Positions 1 through 8,523 are shown, numbered from the stretch's first letter. The stretch: 64,000 bases of DNA from CAZAMP01 sp964486455 (GCA_964486455.1 CAZAMP010000009.1:39990-103989); one strand, 5' to 3'. The notes: generated by a model from the letters alone, not told the origin. Made by a program: numbers and translations.

Positions 1-1334
1 AAAGCGCCGACGTCGTTCGTGCCGATGATCGCGCCCGAAGGTGTGTTGACAGCGATCCACCTTGCCATCGTGATGTGCTGGTTGAAGATCTCGCGACAGT
101 TCCAGCCGTAAACCGAGGCGAAGTGAAGCGAAGCGCCCGCCGCGCAGATCAAGAAGAAGCCGATGATTCCCCGCCGCACGGCGACCCCCGCCTCCTCGCC
201 TCGGAAGGCGCCCGAGAGCCGGTAGGCACCGGCAACGACGAAGAGCGTGATGAACGGCAACGACGGCTGCAGGTATCGATTCCAGTGGAGATTGCTCGGA
301 ACGGCGGCTGCCCAGAAGATGAGCGTGCCCGCCACGAGTAGTCCCGCCGCCCACGCGAAGCCGGCCCGCTTCCGCCGCCACTCGTCGTATGCGGCAGGCA
401 GAGCGCCGAGCACCGCGAAGAAGAGGGTGAGCGGTGCCGCGAATGCCGTGAGCGTCCCCGCCGCGCGTGGCCATGACGGGTAACCCGCCTCGCCTGAATC
501 GAAGATTCCCTTGAGATTGTGAAACGCGAAGAGCGTCGTCTTCATGAGCCATGTACCGAACGTTGTGCCGGGCAGGTAGACGGCGCCCTTGCTCCGAAAC
601 GTCATGGTTCCCGACTCGCCCGTGAGGATGAGGTTCAACACGAACGGGAGCGCGACCGCGGCAAGCGGAATGACGACGCCACCCACCCCGAGCCCGCCCG
701 TGCCCCGGTCGACGACCAGCCGACCCAACACGAGAAGCAGCACGAGTAGGGCGGCCTCCGGGCGCGAAAGCGCGAAGAGAACCGCGAAGATGATGAACCG
801 TTTCCGTGACCCGCTCGCACCATCGCCTGGCGTGCCGTCGAAGCGGATGCCGCCGAGCCGGAGGAATTCCTCGGCCAACCGGACGCCGAGAAACGCGACG
901 ACGGCGCTCTCCATCCCGCTGAACATGCCCCAGAGAAACGGTCCTCCAAGCGCCACGAGAAACGTGGTCGGCCATGCGGCCGACGGCGCGATCCAAACGG
1001 CGGCAATCCGATGTACGCTCCGCAGCGTGAAGAAGAGCAGGACGACCGCACCGACGAACGCAACGATGCCCAACGACGTTCCTTTGAAGACCAGGGCGAA
1101 GGGCGTGAGCAGCATGAGATACAGAACGCTCGTCGCCCCCGTCGTCGTGGGATCGCCGTCGTTGTATCGAAAGAGCTCTCCGCGGGCATTCTGGGAAGCG
1201 TATTGGAAGTAGATGTAGGGGTCGTCCAACGGGAAGGCGAATTGTCCCCCCGTCGTGAGCAGCATTGCGGCGAGCATGCCGATCGCAACCATCAGAGTGA
1301 GGGCCGCCACTCGGGTCTGTACCGATTTCGTCAT
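1..1334 (-). CDS. GT-C-type polytopic membrane protein, partial (C-terminus off window)
   Basis: The frame is open from an ATG at 1334 down to base 1 with no stop, so at least 444 residues are present and the C-terminus is missing. An AAAGGA Shine-Dalgarno precedes the ATG. The protein begins with a hydrophobic helix, followed by an acidic first-loop motif (FPLDDPYIYFQYA) and a GDPTTTGATS segment. Many hydrophobic helices follow. This arrangement is typical of ArnT/PMT-like GT-C glycosyltransferases or related bacterial membrane proteins that use polyprenyl-linked sugars; the acidic loop normally binds metal or the donor phosphate. The substrate cannot be told. It is divergent from the LuxE-like gene across a 134-bp gap. 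Confidence 0.7.
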   Translation of the reverse strand, partial: MTKSVQTRVAALTLMVAIGMLAAMLLTTGGQFAFPLDDPYIYFQYASQNARGELFRYNDGDPTTTGATSVLYLMLLTPFALVFKGTSLGIVAFVGAVVLLFFTLRSVHRIAAVWIAPSAAWPTTFLVALGGPFLWGMFSGMESAVVAFLGVRLAEEFLRLGGIRFDGTPGDGASGSRKRFIIFAVLFALSRPEAALLVLLLVLGRLVVDRGTGGLGVGGVVIPLAAVALPFVLNLILTGESGTMTFRSKGAVYLPGTTFGTWLMKTTLFAFHNLKGIFDSGEAGYPSWPRAAGTLTAFAAPLTLFFAVLGALPAAYDEWRRKRAGFAWAAGLLVAGTLIFWAAAVPSNLHWNRYLQPSLPFITLFVVAGAYRLSGAFRGEEAGVAVRRGIIGFFLICAAGASLHFASVYGWNCREIFNQHITMARWIAVNTPSGAIIGTNDVGA

Positions 1335-1468
1335 GCACGGTCCTTTCAGAGAGTTCGGGAGAGAATAAGCCCTCGTTCCTGCCCTGAAAAGGGGCCTTGC
1401 CGTTGGCAGGCGATCCGGCCCCCGGGTAAGATCACACATGGGCACCCATCTGACAGGGGAGTGACGGC

Positions 1469-2566
1469 GTGGAAAACGCTTCGGAGCGCATTGGCGCGGA
1501 CGTTCGGGCCTTCATCGAAGACGAGTCGCGCGGGGAATTCGGTGAGTTGGCCTTGCGGATCTTCCGATATCAGCTCGAGACCAACGCCCCGTACTGTCGC
1601 TTCTGCGAGATCCAGGGCATAGGACCGGGAACCGTGACGAGTTGGCGTGAGATCCCGCCCGTACCCGCCGGGGCCTTCAAGGAAGTGCCGCTCACCTGTG
1701 GCGGCGCCGAGGTCGTATTTCGCACGAGCGGGACCACTCGTGGCCGGGATCGGCGCGGCGAGCATCACGTGCATGACCGCTCTCTCTATCACCTCTCGCT
1801 CACCAGCGGATTCAGGCGTTTCGTTCTTCCCGACCGCGATCGCATGCGGATCTTCTCGCTCATTCCGACGGGCTCGGAGCAGGTCGACTCCTCGCTCAGC
1901 ACAATGGCCGATGTCGTCCTCGATCGGTGTGGAGCCGAGAGCAGCGGGACGTTCGTGGGCGAAAACCGGATACTCACGGGTTCCCTCATCAGCGCCCTGC
2001 ATCGCTCTGTGGCCGAGCGGGAGCCGGTCCTTCTGATGGGGACCACGCTCGCGTTCATGTCGTTTCTGGACTCGCTCACCGAGGTGAACGAAACGTTCGT
2101 GCTGTCGGAGGGAAGCCGTCTCATGGATACGGGTGGTCCCAAGGGAACGGATCGGGTATTCGAAGACGAAAATATTCTCTCGCGGTATGAGCGCGCGTTC
2201 GGGATTCCGGCTGCGGCATGCGTGAACGAGTACGGCATGACGGAGCTGCTTTCGCAGCTCTACAATGACGATCTCACCCATTGGGTCACATCGGTAGAAG
2301 GCCTACCGCCAAGCGCGTCCGGAATCGATCGGCGCATCAAGCACGGCCCACACTGGATACGGAGTCGCGTCCTGGATCCCGACACGCTCGAAGACGCGGA
2401 ACGCGGCGTTGTCGCCCACGTCGATCTCGCCAACTGTCACTCCGTAGTCGCCGTGCTGACGGAGGACGTTGGCCTTCGTCAGGGAGATGCGATCTTGCTC
2501 GAAGGCCGCGGCAGCGGCGCACCGTCCCGCGGCTGTTCCATCGCGATGGACGAGTGGCTGCGATGA
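1469..2566 (+). CDS. LuxE-like acyl-protein synthetase (PaaK-like adenylating enzyme)
   Basis: 365 aa, starting at GTG with a purine-rich AGGGGAG upstream. An adenylate-forming TSGTT motif lies at residues 86-90 and a YGMTE motif at 255-259, both typical of the LuxE/PaaK family (PF04443). In luminous bacteria LuxE activates a fatty acid as acyl-AMP and passes it to LuxC, which reduces it to the aldehyde. A LuxC-like gene lies 1.6 kb downstream on the same strand, which supports the same partnership here. No luxA/luxB luciferase is present, so the aldehyde is not for light. A 317-bp spacer separates it from the next gene, so one transcript is likely but not proven. Confidence 0.8.
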   Translation: MENASERIGADVRAFIEDESRGEFGELALRIFRYQLETNAPYCRFCEIQGIGPGTVTSWREIPPVPAGAFKEVPLTCGGAEVVFRTSGTTRGRDRRGEHHVHDRSLYHLSLTSGFRRFVLPDRDRMRIFSLIPTGSEQVDSSLSTMADVVLDRCGAESSGTFVGENRILTGSLISALHRSVAEREPVLLMGTTLAFMSFLDSLTEVNETFVLSEGSRLMDTGGPKGTDRVFEDENILSRYERAFGIPAAACVNEYGMTELLSQLYNDDLTHWVTSVEGLPPSASGIDRRIKHGPHWIRSRVLDPDTLEDAERGVVAHVDLANCHSVVAVLTEDVGLRQGDAILLEGRGSGAPSRGCSIAMDEWLR

Positions 2567-2883
2567 ATGCCGTGTCGCAAATTCGGCCCGGACCACCTCT
2601 CGCCGCGCGACGCGCCCGCTCGCTCGGCTCCGCCGCCGGCCGGCGGGATCCTCGCTCGCTCCTGCGTACGTCGCGGTGGCGAAAGATGATCCGGGCCGCA
2701 CAGACCTTCACCACGCAGTGTCTGATCGTCGGGCTCAGGCAGCGCCCTCGGTGGGCATCGACTACGATGACCGTCGCCGAGCTAGGGCGGCGGTTGGATC
2801 CCGCTGAGCGGGGAGGGGGGCGCGGCAGACCGGCGACTCCCGCAGGAGTGAACGAGGATCACCCGCCGAAGGCGGGAAGCCGA
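2567..2883. other. 317-bp spacer, no convincing gene
   Basis: The frame of the downstream gene stays open through this stretch, but its translation is arginine-rich and low in sense content, with no good ribosome site. I read it as GC-driven open frame rather than protein. The 3' half holds the multi-hairpin element described separately. Confidence 0.6.
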
Positions 2884-2919
2884 GTGAACGGGCGGGTCGC
2901 CGCCTGCCGCGCCCTCCTC
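2811..2919. repeat. Long imperfect inverted repeat with nested hairpins
   Basis: Bases 2811-2843 pair with 2892-2919 through an almost continuous GC-rich stem. The loop contains two further hairpins: ACTCC-cgca-GGAGT at 2836-2849 and CCCGCC-gaa-GGCGGG at 2862-2876. A GTGAACG heptamer occurs twice inside (2848-2854 and 2884-2890). The second copy supplies the likely GTG start of the next gene, so the right arm is within coding sequence. It resembles a REP/BIME-type element or a structured leader RNA. I see only one copy in this window. Confidence 0.55.
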
Positions 2920-3489
2920 ACCGCGATCTTCCTCGTGCTCATCGTTTTCGAACCGCTTCCGGCGACCGCAGACGACGACAGCCGCTTGTTCATCGGGCTC
3001 GGTGTGCTCCCTCAGTTTCCGCAGTTCATTGGCACGGCGCGACTTCCGTCCGAGCTATACCGTGTCGAATACATGCGGTCGATTGCCACACGTTGGCGGG
3101 CCGGTCCTGAGCTCACCGCGCGCAGTGACTTCGCTATACTCGGGGCGGCGCTGCATCACGACATCTGGCGCTCGGATGGACGTGAGTGGCGGCTTGCCGT
3201 CGGGATCGGCTACGTCGTGCCGATGTCTCAGACGGATGAGTACTTCTTCCGCGTACGTGGCGTGTCGGCCTCATTGGCCGACCGGATCCTCCTTCGTTTG
3301 TCAGTCGGGCAGACTTTCGATCTCAGTCGGGGCCGAACGGGGCTGCGGGTGGAATCGGGAGTTCGTCTCATGCGCCCGGAGTCGATGCTGTCGACACTCG
3401 AAGCCCTCGACGACGCCGTCGACTCTGAGGAAGGTTTCTGGATGTACGAGATCATCGCGGGTCTGGATCTTCGGGGAGGACGTCGCTGA
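2884..3489 (+). CDS. Exported protein of unknown function, probably outer-membrane beta-barrel-like
   Basis: 201 aa from a GTG start chosen because it gives a clean signal peptide: basic N-terminus, then a hydrophobic stretch (LLTAIFLVLIVF), ending near PLPATA-DD. The mature part has alternating polar/hydrophobic strands rich in Gly, Arg and aromatic residues, which suggests a small beta-barrel or beta-sandwich. I do not recognise the family. Its stop overlaps the next ATG (TGATG), so it is translationally coupled to the metzincin-like lipoprotein and sits inside the LuxE/LuxC cluster. The ribosome site lies in the hairpin element, so translation may be controlled there. Confidence 0.6.
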   Translation: MNGRVAACRALLTAIFLVLIVFEPLPATADDDSRLFIGLGVLPQFPQFIGTARLPSELYRVEYMRSIATRWRAGPELTARSDFAILGAALHHDIWRSDGREWRLAVGIGYVVPMSQTDEYFFRVRGVSASLADRILLRLSVGQTFDLSRGRTGLRVESGVRLMRPESMLSTLEALDDAVDSEEGFWMYEIIAGLDLRGGRR

Positions 3490-4136
3490 TGGCCACGCGT
3501 CGATCCGGGGTCGGCGTCGCGGTCACCGCCGCCGTCATTGCCGTTGCTTTGGCCGCCGGCTGCGGGCGTATCGTCGAAGTTCCCGGGCGTCACACCAACA
3601 CGTCCCGTTACTTGGATGTCATCGAAGAGGTGCCCTCGTTCTGGCTGGAGGGCACTGAAGGACGTCTGGTTCTGCCGATCCTTCTGCGGGACGATATCGC
3701 TCCCGCAGGAGTCCCACATGAAGTACTTCGGGAGACATTGAGCGCCGCGGTTGCCACGTGGCGGGAACCACTTGCCGCGAAAAGCCGAAGCGTGAGGCTG
3801 TCGGTGATCTACGCATCCGAAGGACATCCGCCGCCCGCCCGCGGCGTCCAGGTCACGTATCTGGAACGCCCGATTGATTTCCTCGGCGTGACGCGCTACG
3901 GAGAGGATAACGTGACGGTCGAAATCGCCGTGAGGCCGGCTTCGACGGACCGGTTTCTGACGCGCCGGGAGCTTCTCGCCCTGACGATTCACGAGATGGG
4001 TCATGCGCTGGGGATCTCGCGATCCGGGCACAGTTCGAATCCCAACGACGTCATGTTCGGGCATGACCTGTCAAACGACTGGATCACCTTGTCGGAGGGA
4101 GATCGCAAGGTGATCCTCGCCCTATTCCCTGAGTAG
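3489..4136 (+). CDS. Metzincin/matrixin-like lipoprotein protease
   Basis: 215 aa. A lipobox LAAGC places the lipidated cysteine at residue 25, so the protein is membrane-anchored outside the cytoplasm. A zinc-protease signature HEMGHALG is at 168-175, and a Met-turn-like DVMF at 187-190. In matrixins the third zinc histidine lies three residues after the glycine; here that position is Arg178 and the nearest histidine is His181, as if three residues had been inserted. Either His181 ligates zinc through a longer loop, or the third ligand is lost. The gene overlaps its upstream neighbour by one base and lies 10 bp before the LuxC-like gene. Confidence 0.75.
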   Translation: MATRRSGVGVAVTAAVIAVALAAGCGRIVEVPGRHTNTSRYLDVIEEVPSFWLEGTEGRLVLPILLRDDIAPAGVPHEVLRETLSAAVATWREPLAAKSRSVRLSVIYASEGHPPPARGVQVTYLERPIDFLGVTRYGEDNVTVEIAVRPASTDRFLTRRELLALTIHEMGHALGISRSGHSSNPNDVMFGHDLSNDWITLSEGDRKVILALFPE

Positions 4137-4146
4137 CGGAGATTCG

Positions 4147-5493
4147 ATGGGATCACTTCGTGGACAGATGACCGCGGTTCCCGCTTCATTGATCGGGCCC
4201 GCCGATCGTTGGATGGAACCGCCGGCGCCGGCGATTCGATCCTCACTGAAACGTCTCGCGCCGCTCAGCGCTCGTTCCCCCGCCGAGCGGATCGTGCGCC
4301 TCGCTCCGGTTCTCGATGCCTGGCAGGACCCGGCTTCTCCCGTACGCGAGGCGGCCGAGCGTGTATTGCCGGGCATAACGGGCTTCAGCGAAGAGATGAT
4401 TCGATTCGGCTTTCCGCTTCAGTGCCGGCGCATCGCGTCGAGCGCCATCGCGGCGATGTGCCGGGCGGGTCATCCACGCCTCGAGTGCCCCGAGCCGAGC
4501 GTCATCGTTCTCGCGGGAAACATACCCGGTCTTTCGCTCTTGGATGGTGTCCTATCCGTTGTCGCGGGCGCGCCGGTGGCGCTCAAGCTCCCGTCAGGTG
4601 AGCCGGCAACCGGACTTCTGCTGGCCGGACAGCTTCGCGGGCTGAGCGGTGAGGATGCACCGCCGCTCGAAGCGTTTTGGTGGCCGGGTGGGGACGACAC
4701 GCGAGAGCCCGAGCTTTTCGATTGGGCCCAACGTCTTTACGCGAGTGGATCCGACGAAGCCATCGACGCCATTCGGGGTCGATTCCGCCGAACACGCGGC
4801 GATCGGCTGGGCACGTTCGCCGGGTTCGGACATCGACTGTCGGCGGGCTACATCCCGGAGGGCGGCTTCCCGTTGGAGGAGGCCTGCCACCGCTTCGCCG
4901 TCGATATCGCGATGTGGGACCAGGAAGGTTGCCTATCGCCCCACGTCATCTTTGTCACGCGCAGTGTTGACGTGGAAAGCGCGGCACACCTCCTGGCCGA
5001 GGCACTCGAACATCTCGATGATCGACTTCCCGCCGGTGAGATGACATTCCATCGAAAGCTCTCCATCAGACGGCTGCGTTCAGAGGTCCAGGGCCGGATG
5101 CTCGCCGATCCGACAATCCGGATGTGGCCGCCCGGCGGAGTGGGCGGGTGGCGCGTGGTGCTTGACCCGAAAGGCCCCCTGCGCCCGTCGCCGTTAGGTC
5201 GAACGGTCTACGTCCGGCGGATCGCAGGCGACGCGGAGCTCGTCGAGCAGCTCCGAATCTGGGACGGCAAGCTGCAGTGCCTGGGCGTCGCGGCGGATCC
5301 GGGCTATCTCCCGCACCTGACGGGACCTATCGGTGAGCTGGGTGCGACACGGCTTTGCGCCGCGGGTATGATGCAGGAGCCGGGTCCGCAATGGCTGGGA
5401 GAGGAAACGGACCGGACGGGTCGCAAGGTGTGTGTCGTGGAGGCCGTGACTGAAGGGGCGTGGCGCCGCCTGATGGAAGAGAGGTCCGAATGA
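4147..5493 (+). CDS. LuxC-like acyl-CoA/acyl-protein reductase
   Basis: 448 aa, close to the usual LuxC length. The central segment has a nucleotide-binding-like region (VIVLAGNIPG at 119-128, then LKLPSGEP) and a catalytic-cysteine context WDQEGCLSP with Cys262, matching the LuxC/aldehyde-dehydrogenase fold family (PF05893). It should reduce a thioester-bound acyl chain, supplied by the LuxE-like protein, to an aldehyde with NADPH. Its stop overlaps the aminotransferase start (ATGA), so the two are translationally coupled and the aldehyde is a plausible substrate for that enzyme. GGAG precedes the ATG. Confidence 0.85.
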   Translation: MGSLRGQMTAVPASLIGPADRWMEPPAPAIRSSLKRLAPLSARSPAERIVRLAPVLDAWQDPASPVREAAERVLPGITGFSEEMIRFGFPLQCRRIASSAIAAMCRAGHPRLECPEPSVIVLAGNIPGLSLLDGVLSVVAGAPVALKLPSGEPATGLLLAGQLRGLSGEDAPPLEAFWWPGGDDTREPELFDWAQRLYASGSDEAIDAIRGRFRRTRGDRLGTFAGFGHRLSAGYIPEGGFPLEEACHRFAVDIAMWDQEGCLSPHVIFVTRSVDVESAAHLLAEALEHLDDRLPAGEMTFHRKLSIRRLRSEVQGRMLADPTIRMWPPGGVGGWRVVLDPKGPLRPSPLGRTVYVRRIAGDAELVEQLRIWDGKLQCLGVAADPGYLPHLTGPIGELGATRLCAAGMMQEPGPQWLGEETDRTGRKVCVVEAVTEGAWRRLMEERSE

Positions 5494-6674
5494 GCAGCAA
5501 TCGATTCCGCCGCGCGATCTGTCAGACGTCGCCTGAGCCTATCGGACTCGTCATCGAGCGGGCCGAAGGAATACACGTCTACACGACCGATGGCCGAGCC
5601 TATCTCGATCTCACGGCGGGGATCGGTGTCGCAAACGTCGGGCACGCCAGGGATGAGGTCACGCGTGCCGTCACGGAGCAACTCGCCCGTCACGCGCACG
5701 TCATGGTCTACGGTGAGTACGAGCAGCAGGCCCAGACAGACCTGGCCGAGCGGGTCGGTTCGCTCCTTCCGGATCCCATCTCTCAGGTGTTCTTGGCAAG
5801 CAGTGGGACCGAAGCGGTGGAGGGGGCACTGAAGACCGCGCGGAAGTTCACGGGTCGTGCCGGATTCATTGCGTTCGATGGAAGCTATCACGGCGACACG
5901 ATGGGATCGCTGTCGGTTCAGGCGAATGCGCGCTACCGGGCGCCGTTCGAGCCGCTCATCGAACCCGTTCGCTTTCTGCCGTTCGGCGACGCCGACGCGC
6001 TCGATGTCATCGACACCAGCACGGCGGCCGTTATCATCGAGCCGGTCCAGGGGGAGGGGGGCATCCGCGTTCCACCGGATGGTTTCCTCCAAGCGCTTCG
6101 CGCGCGCTGCGACGATGTCGGGGCGCTACTCGTCTTCGACGAGGTCATCACCGGGTTTGGGCGGACCGGTCGCGTCTTCGCCATGGAACGGTTCGGCGTC
6201 ACTCCGGATCTCGTGTGCCTCGCGAAGGCCATGGGTGGCGGACTGCCGCTCGGCGGCTTCGCCGGATCGGAGAAGATCATGCGCACCCTCGCGCACGATC
6301 CGCCGCTCTGTCATGTGACGACCTTCGGCGGGAATCCGGTCTCATGCGCGGCCGGACTGGCGGGGCTACGGATCCTCATCGATGAGAAGCTGGCGGAGAA
6401 CGCCGAGCGCGTCGGGGCATTTTTCCGAGAGCGACTGGATGAGCTTGTCGGACTCGGCGGTGTCGTCGAAGCCCGTGGCATCGGGCTGATGCTGGGCTTG
6501 GTTTTCGATTCATCGACGGCCACGCGTCGCTTCGTCGAGAGATCGCTGGAGGAGGGGCTGCTTCTCGGTTGGACGCTTCATTGCGATGATGTGATCCGTA
6601 TCACTCCGCCGCTCATCATCACGCGCGACGCGGTAGATGACGCGGTAGCACGCATGCGGGCCGCGCTCGGGTAG
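5490..6674 (+). CDS. Class III PLP-dependent aminotransferase
   Basis: 394 aa from the ATG that overlaps the LuxC-like stop; an upstream in-frame ATG at 5460 lies within luxC and is less likely. Motifs include SSGTEA (104-109, phosphate-binding), VFDEV with Asp217 (PLP ring nitrogen) and AKAMGGG with Lys246 as the Schiff-base lysine. Class III enzymes act on omega-amino groups such as ornithine, GABA or putrescine, or on aldehydes. Coupling to an acyl reductase suggests transamination of a fatty aldehyde to an amine, but the amino donor and substrate are unknown. The last 97 bp overlap the convergent Gfo/Idh gene. Confidence 0.88.
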   Translation: MSSNRFRRAICQTSPEPIGLVIERAEGIHVYTTDGRAYLDLTAGIGVANVGHARDEVTRAVTEQLARHAHVMVYGEYEQQAQTDLAERVGSLLPDPISQVFLASSGTEAVEGALKTARKFTGRAGFIAFDGSYHGDTMGSLSVQANARYRAPFEPLIEPVRFLPFGDADALDVIDTSTAAVIIEPVQGEGGIRVPPDGFLQALRARCDDVGALLVFDEVITGFGRTGRVFAMERFGVTPDLVCLAKAMGGGLPLGGFAGSEKIMRTLAHDPPLCHVTTFGGNPVSCAAGLAGLRILIDEKLAENAERVGAFFRERLDELVGLGGVVEARGIGLMLGLVFDSSTATRRFVERSLEEGLLLGWTLHCDDVIRITPPLIITRDAVDDAVARMRAALG

Positions 6675-7744
6675 TCCGCGTTCTTGACCACGATCTTCCG
6701 GCCTTCCCGTGCCGACAACCGTGCCGCATCGATGATCCGCTGCGTCCGGAGTCCGTCCGCGAACGTCGCGGCGAACGGAAGGTCGTGCTCACCGCGAATC
6801 GCGCCACCAAGGGCGGCCGCGAAGAGCGCGAAGCCGCGTGCCCACAGCGAACCATCCAGGATGTCGTCGTCACCGAGGTTGTCCCGAAGCGAGACATCGT
6901 GACGCTCCGTCTCGTCCCGGCGCGCGGCGAAGAGACGACCGTCCGAATCGATCCAGAGCGATCCGTCGGTGCCGTGTATCTCCCACGTGAACCCCGCGTA
7001 GTGGTGAGCGACGCTCGTGAGCGCCACCGATGCGCCGAGCGCCGACCGAAAGGTCAGGTGGAGATCCGCGACATCGTCGGTTTCGACCTTTCGGACGGCC
7101 CCGTTTGCGTCGAGCCGCGCGGGAATCGCCGTTTTCAATGCGGCGACCACTTCCGTCACGTCTCCGAACCACCAGAGAAGCGAGTCCACGACGTGCGACC
7201 CGATCGCCCCAAGAAGTCCACCGCCGTCGGCCTCACGTGACCACCAATTCCAGAGACGGCCGGGCTCCCCGCGCGAGTGTGACGTGAAGGACACGCGCGC
7301 GTGGAGCGGAACGCCGACGTCGCCCGACTCGAGGCGGCGTTTCATCTCCTGCCGGTTGGGCAACGCGCGGAGCTGGTGATCAATCAACGAGAGTGACCGA
7401 CCGCGGCGGGCGGCCTTGACGAGCGACGACGCCTCGCGCGCGTCCAGCGCCATCGGCTTGTCCAACAGGCAGTGCCGCTCCGCTTCGACGACCCGGAGAC
7501 CCATCGGATGATGGTGAGCGGGGGGTGTCGTCACGCAGACGAGGTCGGGATCTCCGACGGTGGTGGCGTCTTCCACGCTCGTCAATGCGTGTGGGACGTC
7601 GTGCTCCTCGGCGAGTCGTGCGGTCTTGGCCGCGTCACGGCCCGTCAAGCTGACGACGTTCCAACCCCCGGCAAGCCTGAATGCCGGAAGCTGAGTCCGC
7701 ACACCGAAACCGGTGCCGATAATGGCGACGGCGAGCTTTTTCAC
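6578..7744 (-). CDS. Gfo/Idh/MocA-family oxidoreductase
   Basis: About 388 aa. An N-terminal Rossmann motif (IIGTGFG) binds NAD(P), and an LDKPMA motif replaces the common EKP and supplies the family lysine. The C-terminal half is the alpha/beta GFO_IDH_MocA domain. These enzymes oxidise or reduce sugars, inositols or related ring compounds, and the substrate cannot be called. The GTG at 7744 follows GAGGG closely; an ATG at 7759 is an alternative start. The 3' end runs convergently 97 bp into the aminotransferase gene. Confidence 0.85.
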   Translation of the reverse strand: MKKLAVAIIGTGFGVRTQLPAFRLAGGWNVVSLTGRDAAKTARLAEEHDVPHALTSVEDATTVGDPDLVCVTTPPAHHHPMGLRVVEAERHCLLDKPMALDAREASSLVKAARRGRSLSLIDHQLRALPNRQEMKRRLESGDVGVPLHARVSFTSHSRGEPGRLWNWWSREADGGGLLGAIGSHVVDSLLWWFGDVTEVVAALKTAIPARLDANGAVRKVETDDVADLHLTFRSALGASVALTSVAHHYAGFTWEIHGTDGSLWIDSDGRLFAARRDETERHDVSLRDNLGDDDILDGSLWARGFALFAAALGGAIRGEHDLPFAATFADGLRTQRIIDAARLSAREGRKIVVKNADYPSAARMRATASSTASRVMMSGGVIRITSSQ

Positions 7745-7878
7745 GCGTCCCTCGGGCATTTTGGGGGTTATTGAGGCTAATGAACCTCTCCGCGCGCTCC
7801 GAATCATCCAGTATGCAGACTCGCGAACGTCGGGATTCCGTCCGCCGAGTCTACCACCCGAGCTAAGGAGAGAGCAGA

Positions 7879-8442
7879 ATGACAGACATCCGCGAGATCC
7901 AGGACCGGTTTCATCACGTCGCGCAGATCCTCAAGTCGACCTTGGACGCTGTTTGTGAGCTCGAATCGGCATTCGGCACGGTGAACGGAGACGCGGGCGA
8001 CTCGACCGGTACCGGAACACCTCCTACCCAGGGCACCGATCAGGCGCCGACCGGCGGCACGCCGACCGGTGGCACGGGCTACGCGGGCTCGGGCCAGGGA
8101 GGCCCCGGCCACGGCTATCCCGGATACGGCTATCCGAGCTACGGTCATCCCGGCTACGGCCCTCAAAACTACACCCCATCCTGGGACCCGAGCGGTGCGC
8201 CGTGGGGATACGGTCAGCAGGGACACGGGGCATACGGTCCTCCTCCGGGTGGCTACGGATACGGCCCTTGGAACTACTGGGGATGGAATCACCCGGCCTG
8301 GGTCGGCGCGCGCTTCGGCTGGAACTGGACTCCGTGGTGGGGCATGAACCCCTATCCCGAAACCCGCACGTGGAACTGGGGTCAGCCGGGTCCGACGGAT
8401 CAGACCGATGGGCACTGGACGGGAGAGACGCCCACGCCCTAG
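7879..8442 (+). CDS. Gly/Tyr/Pro-rich low-complexity protein with short helical head
   Basis: 187 aa. Residues 1-37 form a predicted amphipathic helix (MTDIREIQDRFHHVAQILKS and following). The rest is low complexity: a Thr/Gly linker, then GYPGYG-type repeats, ending in a Trp-rich tail with many W, Y, N and P. There is no signal peptide or known domain. Such aromatic/glycine-rich tails are seen in phase-separating or adhesive proteins, but function here is unknown. AGGAGAGAG precedes the ATG, and a good terminator follows, so it is probably a single-gene transcript. Confidence 0.7.
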   Translation: MTDIREIQDRFHHVAQILKSTLDAVCELESAFGTVNGDAGDSTGTGTPPTQGTDQAPTGGTPTGGTGYAGSGQGGPGHGYPGYGYPSYGHPGYGPQNYTPSWDPSGAPWGYGQQGHGAYGPPPGGYGYGPWNYWGWNHPAWVGARFGWNWTPWWGMNPYPETRTWNWGQPGPTDQTDGHWTGETPTP

Positions 8443-8486
8443 CGACGCCCGGATAAGATTGGACGTGAGGCAGTGCCCCACGTCGG

Positions 8487-8523
8487 ACGAGCCGGTTAGC
8501 CTCGAGCGGCCGGCTCGTTTTCT
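8487..8523 (+). terminator. Intrinsic terminator after the Gly/Tyr-rich gene
   Basis: Stem ACGAGCCGG (8487-8495) pairs with CCGGCTCGT (8510-8518), followed by a T-run (8518-8522). The stem includes the last codons of the convergent MFS gene, whose stop is at 8496. Confidence 0.7.

Noticed and set aside
2281..2883. An N-terminal extension of the exported protein upstream of 2884
   Set aside because: It overlaps luxE, is arginine-rich and would bury the signal peptide more than 100 residues into the protein.
7770..7783. ATTGAGGCTA as a third full copy of the era/tsaD element before the Gly/Tyr-rich gene
   Set aside because: Only ten bases match, the TAGAAT box is broken (TAATGA), and it lies about 100 bp from the ATG. 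Mentioned only as a weak relative.
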